Shown here: positions 5,769 through 5,790 of the stretch, piece after piece | Layout of the letters: every line of letters starts with the position of its first letter | How positions within the stretch are numbered: position 1 is the first letter of the stretch | From: an uncultured Agathobaculum sp. | Lineage (GTDB): Bacteria > Bacillota > Clostridia > Oscillospirales > Butyricicoccaceae | Direction of reading: 5' to 3' | NCBI GenBank assembly: GCA_944380945.1 | Contig: CALWJG010000110.1 | Span: 1-5,790 of the forward strand | Length of the DNA stretch: 5,790 nucleotides | Notes under the pieces: generated by a model | What the model saw: the letters and a program-made list of their open reading frames with translations, nothing else | Told to the model about the DNA's origin: nothing | Database searches by the model: none | Position numbers and translations under genes: made by a program

Positions 5769-5790
5769 ACAGACAACCATTACTCCAAAC

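Overview
The window is GC-rich, with strong GGAGG-type ribosome binding sites and an extended -10 promoter. It carries a clostridial-style CobW-family pair and an AT-rich intergenic region. These point to a high-GC Firmicute, most likely a gut clostridium of the Oscillospiraceae/Butyricicoccaceae type. That placement is inferred from gene style only; no ribosomal or other phylogenetic marker is present.

Layout. Four genes on the minus strand occupy the left 3.4 kb and one large plus-strand gene occupies the right. Reading the minus strand from the middle outward: a small XRE-type repressor gene (3190-3417); an extended -10 promoter; two tightly spaced COG0523/CobW-family P-loop GTPase genes (2013-3110 and 1046-1999); a strong intrinsic terminator (1006-1040); and a PfkB-family 1-phosphofructokinase-like gene (18-944) with its own perfect ribosome binding site. 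On the plus strand, an exported 713-residue serine beta-lactamase/penicillin-binding-like hydrolase (3599-5740) is divergent from the repressor gene and is followed by a GC-rich hairpin (5748-5768).

How the parts may work together. The first CobW protein has the canonical CxCC metal site and a large His tract (35 His in 63 residues), so it looks like a metal, probably zinc, chaperone GTPase. The second lacks CxCC and carries a C-terminal domain resembling the DUF1980/TIGR03943 family, so the two probably act as a pair in metal handling. The 181-bp region between the repressor and the hydrolase is dense with symmetric DNA: two near-identical TGACA-N7-TGTCA dyads beside the repressor promoter, a TGAC-N3-GTCA dyad on the hydrolase -35, and a perfect 12-bp-arm dyad centred on the predicted hydrolase start of transcription. 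This suggests an autoregulated repressor/hydrolase switch.

The most unusual protein observation is that the phosphofructokinase-like protein keeps its sugar-phosphate half but has lost three C-terminal PfkB signatures, including the GAGD catalytic aspartate (GAGS here). It may be a pseudokinase. Nothing in the window clearly amounts to a wholly new system.
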